Origin: Amyloporia xantha | Taxonomy: Eukaryota; Basidiomycota; Agaricomycetes; Polyporales; Adustoporiaceae | Direction: 5' to 3' | DNA: 64,000 bases | NCBI GenBank assembly: GCA_036971615.1 | Contig: JAYKKR010000029.1 | Span: forward strand, 434,001 to 498,000 | Part shown: piece after piece, positions 59,936-64,000 of the stretch | Numbering within the stretch: the stretch's first letter is position 1 | Layout of the letters: each line of letters opens with the position of its first letter | Program-made: the position numbers and the translations under genes | The notes under the pieces: model-generated | The model's database searches: none | Told to the model about the DNA's origin: nothing | Seen by the model: the letters and a program-made list of their open reading frames with translations, nothing else

Positions 59936-61633
59936 TCAAGCGAAAGACTGCAAGCGGGACTTTCTCAGAAGTTCACCGATATCAGGCTCGGTAGGCTGCA
60001 GGGCTCCTCGCTGCTTGTCGCGAACAACGTTCCACCACCAGACTTGCCCCTTATACTCATCAAAACTTCGTTCGCGAAACGGCGACGTGGGACCGAATCC
60101 CACGAACACGGAGCGCGTCGAAGGGAGGTGTTTCGTCAAGCTAGACGCAAAAGCATATGCGACGCCATGATCGGGATCTATACCCGTTCGTTCACCCCTG
60201 TGTTCACAGGACAGTCGGTGCAGAGAGGAGTTGACCCAAATGCCTACGTGCAGAAGCGTGTAAAGCTGTCCCAGGATCGGGGATACCGTCTCCTGTATGT
60301 AAAATGTGTTCACACAAATCTTGATACATGCAATTGTACTTACCAACCAGGTGTGCAGGCAGGATTGGAGTCCCTTAGTATCGTGGAAGGCACACAATTC
60401 AACTTCCAGACTGCGTAGTCTGGGCGCGATATTGACGAGATCTGCCCAAAACGACGAAGCCAGTTTGATATCTGCCATGATACTGAAATCGAGTATGATA
60501 GGTGAGGTCGCCTCCACCAGACGCAACGTGGTCGCGAGGTCGGGCTCTCCAGACCGCGTGGCGGCTCCGTAAGCCTGCATAGAGGGAATGGCGAGGACCG
60601 AGGACAATGATATGTGACGGACAGGACACGTCACTTCCCAATGCTCGAAGAGCTCCACATCTGCCATGACAAGATCCAGACTCGACCAGCATACACTTGA
60701 CACATCATCGGTGCTATGCACGTGGTCCGTTACACGCAAGATTCTGACGTTGGGAAATAGACGGACAGCCATAGAAATCGGGATACGGCAGCTGGACAGC
60801 GAAAGATCACGAACAGCTGGCCACGAGTGCTGCGGCTCGTAACTCATGTCGAATTGAGGCGACAACTTCCACCAGAAGTTCAGAGAGGAGAGGGTGAGGG
60901 TACGTGTGTTTTGCATCCCTATGATGCTGGCTAGGAACGTAGCGCAGCGAATAGCGACCATGCTGAGGCCTAAATGCAGCGTTCTGGGTGTGCTACACAT
61001 GCTTGAGAGCACTGCCAGGGATTGTGGGCATCCCACGTCGTGCAGTTCGATGTGAAGCAAGTTGGGAAGAGAAGCCAGGTTTCTCCCTGCTTCTGGTTGA
61101 AGCGCAAGTAACGCGTCAAATGTGTGCATAGTCAGATGCGTGAGGTTGGCAGCCTCGCTCAACAGTAATGCTATCCAGCGCGCGGACTCCACCATATCGC
61201 GTGGAGGATCCCCAGAACCAATGAGAATATTGCTTCCGTCTTCGGCAATGGTGACATATTTTGGGCTCGGCAGGAAAATACGGACGAAGATGGACAGCTT
61301 GCGCACCCAGTGCATGCGACTGCGGATATCATAGAGGAGGTACGCAGAGATGATAGCCAGTTGCTTGCTCGAGATTATCTCTATGGACTGGAGGGCGCGG
61401 CGTTTTGCGGTGAGGTGGATCCCACGAGCCACAGTCGACAGACTGAGTGCATCGCGAGGCCTCAGATAGGATAGAATGTCGGAGAGGACATCTTCATTGA
61501 GATTAATGAGTGAAATGCCTGCACATTGGAGCTCCTGTTGGATCCAAGTGTTCAGCACGAAGCACAGGGGACACGAGATGTGATGGTACTCCACCTTATA
61601 TGACAGCGGGTTTGCACCGAGATCATCCGTCAT
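59936..61633 (-). CDS. F-box/LRR protein, family copy D (intact)
   Basis: The ATG at 61633 (MTDDLGANPLSYKVEYHHIS) opens a frame that stays open to the stop at 59936. The F-box reads LNEDVLSDILSYLRPRDALS and ARGIHLTAKRRALQSIEI. LRR-like parts are NLTHLTMHTFDALL, SLPNLLHIELHDVGCP, SWPAVRDLSLSSCRIP, LFPNVRILRVTDH and CPVRHISLSSVLAIPSM. A 51 bp intron (60343-60293, GTAAGT to ACATACAG) lies at the same place as in copies A and C; it has a multiple of three bases and no stop, so splicing or retention both keep the frame. After it come ETVSPILGQLYTLLHVGIWV, SVFVGFGPTSPFRERSF and WWWNVVRD. Predicted spliced length is 548 residues. Role by family: SCF ubiquitin ligase adaptor. Confidence 0.9.
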   Translation of the reverse strand: MTDDLGANPLSYKVEYHHISCPLCFVLNTWIQQELQCAGISLINLNEDVLSDILSYLRPRDALSLSTVARGIHLTAKRRALQSIEIISSKQLAIISAYLLYDIRSRMHWVRKLSIFVRIFLPSPKYVTIAEDGSNILIGSGDPPRDMVESARWIALLLSEAANLTHLTMHTFDALLALQPEAGRNLASLPNLLHIELHDVGCPQSLAVLSSMCSTPRTLHLGLSMVAIRCATFLASIIGMQNTRTLTLSSLNFWWKLSPQFDMSYEPQHSWPAVRDLSLSSCRIPISMAVRLFPNVRILRVTDHVHSTDDVSSVCWSSLDLVMADVELFEHWEVTCPVRHISLSSVLAIPSMQAYGAATRSGEPDLATTLRLVEATSPIILDFSIMADIKLASSFWADLVNIAPRLRSLEVELCAFHDTKGLQSCLHTWLVSTIACIKICVNTFYIQETVSPILGQLYTLLHVGIWVNSSLHRLSCEHRGERTGIDPDHGVAYAFASSLTKHLPSTRSVFVGFGPTSPFRERSFDEYKGQVWWWNVVRDKQRGALQPTEPDIGELLRKSRLQSFA

Positions 61634-62954
61634 ATCGGAGTGGATGTATGTGTCGAGGAGAAAAGATGGCCTACTTCGACGCCGGGAGCGCGTTTCTTAT
61701 AGCACAGACGCGGTGAACGCGGCTTCTGTGAACATTCACCTGATAGCCGCCCAAACATGAGCTTTCATCAATGTAGCGAGTGTCATAGCCGCCACAGAAA
61801 CGTAATATCTCACCCACTTAATGGTGTCATCGCCAACGCCGCTCCTACTAGCGTACTTGCAATGACACGTTCTGGGCTCGCCACAGAGGCGCGTTTCGGA
61901 CAACGAGTACGAGGAGCGCCCGCTGCATGATTGGCGTATTATCAGCGTGTGAGACGTGTTTCAACTTACCATTGCAATTCTGCGCTGAATCGGCATGCAT
62001 CCAACGAATTACGTTTCGGGCTTGACAAGCTTAAAAGCTGAGACTCGATAGTAGAAGAGTCGCTATTCTCTAGCGTTTCAGCGCCCTTGCTACAGAATTG
62101 CCGTCCGGCGTAGAATGCCATATACTATCTGTTCAGTACGCAGTACGCAGGATCAGTCACATTTAGGTAGACTTACAATTGGGGTTCGAGGCAGAAGATT
62201 TACCGGTCTCGCACTCTCACTAGATATGCAGCAAGTCCTATCTAGTGGTCAGGCATATAACATACCCGAGTAGAAATGCGGAAATCTAGAGGATTCCATT
62301 GCAAAAGACAGTCACAGACTCGGTGTCCTTGAACTCCTGAACAAGTCACGGCGGTTGGATTCGATCCATGAGCGCGGTTAAATTCAATGACAGTTTACCA
62401 ACGCTTACCCAGGGAAATTGGCATTTCCTTTCACAAAGAGAGACGAGCATGGAGCGCTCCGTGGCGGAAGATATATCAATTTCTATGCTGCGTTAAAGCT
62501 GTAGAACACGTTCTATAGCGAATACCTCTGTCTCAGTTTCCAGGAGCATCGTCTGAGGTGTGCCTAAGGGAGTCAAGTTATAAGAACGTCCTCATGAAAT
62601 ATTTAATTGCGAGCGTCGAAGCGAGCATATTTGTAGGCGCTGGACTCGGAGACCTGTCTCTCAAATGTGAACAAACATGACCAAACAACCGCCTCATTTC
62701 TGCGTCGAGCGATCTGAGACTAAATTGTGACCGTCCTCCCTCCCCCTATAAGGTCACAATCTTAGAGTCTGCCTACGGGAGACAAGATTTGAGAGTACTG
62801 GGCCACGCCCTCAAGCTATGTATTCCAGCGAGGCATCCACGATGCATCAATCAGAGGGACAAGTAAGCCACTCGTCGAAATTTAATCAAGGAGAACGGCA
62901 CCCCTGACTCACTCTCTCAAAGGCGAAAAGTTCGCAGTACGTACTAGTGCAGAA
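61634..62954. other. Upstream region of F-box copy D, no gene seen
   Basis: No credible gene is visible in 1.3 kb. Around 62,580-62,780 there are pyrimidine-rich pieces and short A/T-rich segments. It includes the promoter of copy D, for which I could not pick a TATA box. Confidence 0.45.
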
Positions 62955-63214
62955 CCGTCTATCGTGCTCGCTAACCTCTTTGAGGCAAAATAATTGAGAC
63001 GGCAATAATAAGTACACAGGGTGCGTAGCCTGTTTTATACATGAGCAAAACCATTCTTTTCTATATTTTCCTCGAAGAAAAACGTAAGACATTTCTTAGT
63101 TTCTTCATGCCATGTGCATCATATTTCTATGTTTTGCTCAAATTTTGCACATTGTGACATGAGAGAAAAACAAGATAAGAGAATGATTTTCTTGATTTAA
63201 TGAGCACTAAACTG
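62955..63214. repeat. Dispersed repeat, copy 2 (opposite orientation to 46409-46686)
   Basis: It matches the reverse complement of 46409-46686. The similarity stops sharply at 63214 (ACTAAACTG in both), where the foldback element starts. Confidence 0.9.
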
Positions 63215-64000
63215 CAGGCTCCTGCCCATCCGCACTTCAGGAGTTGGGGGGCCCATCCGAGGGTGGTACTCTATGCTGTATCCTAGAATAGCGCGCACGT
63301 GAACATCAGGTGACATACACGTGACCAATTCAAACTCCCCACTCTTATCCCCCTCCAACTCCCTACGGCGGCTGGCAGAAAACATGAGTAAACAACGGCG
63401 ACCGGGCTGCAAAGATCCTCGATCAGGAAGGAGGTACCGCCGATGAAATGCTATTTTCCTCAGTAGCATAGGGCTCAGACTGCACTGGAAGACACTAGGA
63501 CTTTGCTATGTCTCTGTATTTTTTTCTGCGTCCTCTCAGATATGATATGCTTACTTATAAAGCACAAATACATTTATTTGTCCCTTCTTCTGCACTTTCT
63601 TGACTACAACTCAAGTGTATTCGCCAGTCTGGAAGCATTGAAGAGTCTCCATTGTGGGGTTTTCCCATCATTGAAGCAGAGGTATGATTCAGACCTGCAT
63701 AGCAATTTTTGTATATGCTCAAAAGGGCTAAAACCAGTTCATTCACCATCCCATTCAGTCTCGAGCACCTACGCCCACAAGCCGCCACCAGAAATCCTGG
63801 GGCCACCACCTTCCAAATTGAGGCGACGCCCCTCCACACCCCGTTGTTTACTCGTGTTTTCTGCCAGCCGCTGTAGGGAGTTGGGGGCAAATAAGAGTGG
63901 GGAGTTTAAAATTGACGGGGATCAAAAAATTGTGGCTGAAGTGGCGGAAGTGGCTGAACAGGATAGAGCATTGTACTACACCCTCGGATGAAGGCCCCCA
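63215..64000. mobile_element. Foldback (long inverted repeat) element, cut by window edge
   Basis: The left arm, about 63,248-63,398, matches the reverse complement of the right arm, 63,841-64,000, with small gaps. Key matching blocks are CTCCCCACTCTTAT, CCAACTCCCTAC, GCGGCTGGCAGAAAACA and GAGTAAACAACGG, and further out ACCCTCGGATG. The match is still running at the window end, so the right boundary is not seen. The loop (63,399-63,840) has no recognised gene. It may be a MITE or foldback element, or the joined ends of a larger transposon. Confidence 0.8.

Noticed and set aside
46409..63214. The two inverted repeats as terminal repeats of one giant transposon
   Set aside because: The copies do not have clean matching termini or a shared target duplication, and the content between is made of unrelated host genes. 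A dispersed repeat or local duplication is more likely.

Overview
This is fungal nuclear DNA, most likely from an Agaricomycete (mushroom or polypore-type basidiomycete). The evidence is many 50-60 nt GT-AG introns inside almost every conserved gene, a FunK1-type kinase, several F-box/leucine-rich genes of the kind expanded in Agaricomycetes, a secreted GMC oxidoreductase, and typical fungal housekeeping genes. I see no bacterial operons, rRNA genes or CRISPR arrays. Exon boundaries were read by eye from frame continuity and GT/AG sites, so gene spans are genomic (introns included) and internal junctions are approximate.

Positions 1-12,340 form a dense, mostly conserved block: an IBtk-like ankyrin/RCC1 gene cut by the left edge (-), coronin (-), mitochondrial glycine-cleavage T protein (+), a membrane J-domain protein (+), cytidine deaminase (-) and a probably GPI-anchored GMC oxidoreductase (-). 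Coronin and the T protein share a 320 bp divergent promoter. A 480 bp stretch at 8,761-9,240 is unusually dense in short palindromes. Positions 12,340-30,240 are looser: an F-box gene (+), a HAK/KUP potassium transporter (+) and a peroxisomal-type acyl-CoA oxidase (-), separated by two long gaps (12.3-17.2 kb and 26.3-30.2 kb) where I could not build a credible gene.

Positions 30,240-43,170 hold VPS10/sortilin (+), RNA polymerase II subunit RPB7 (-), a tRNA-Ile(AAT) lying inside the RPB7/zinc-finger divergent promoter, a ZNF511-like C2H2 protein with an Arg/Gly-rich tail (+), a second F-box-type gene (-), a six-copy 19 bp minisatellite and a FunK1 kinase (+).

Positions 43,170-64,000 are accessory and rearranged. 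One F-box/LRR family appears four times: two intact copies (44.5-46.2 kb and 59.9-61.6 kb) and two pseudogenes (46.7-47.5 kb and 57.7-59.3 kb) with premature stops and frameshifts. Around and between them are a class 3 lipase (+), a Ser/Thr kinase (-), a 1.85 kb poly(A)-tailed retroelement with a perfect 15 bp target-site duplication 451 bp upstream of the kinase ATG, a 251 bp pogo-like MITE with TA duplications, a ~270 bp repeat present in opposite orientations at 46.4 and 63.0 kb, and a foldback element running off the right end. The most novel-looking item is the retroelement: its boundaries are clear, it looks young, and it carries no reverse transcriptase that I can recognise.
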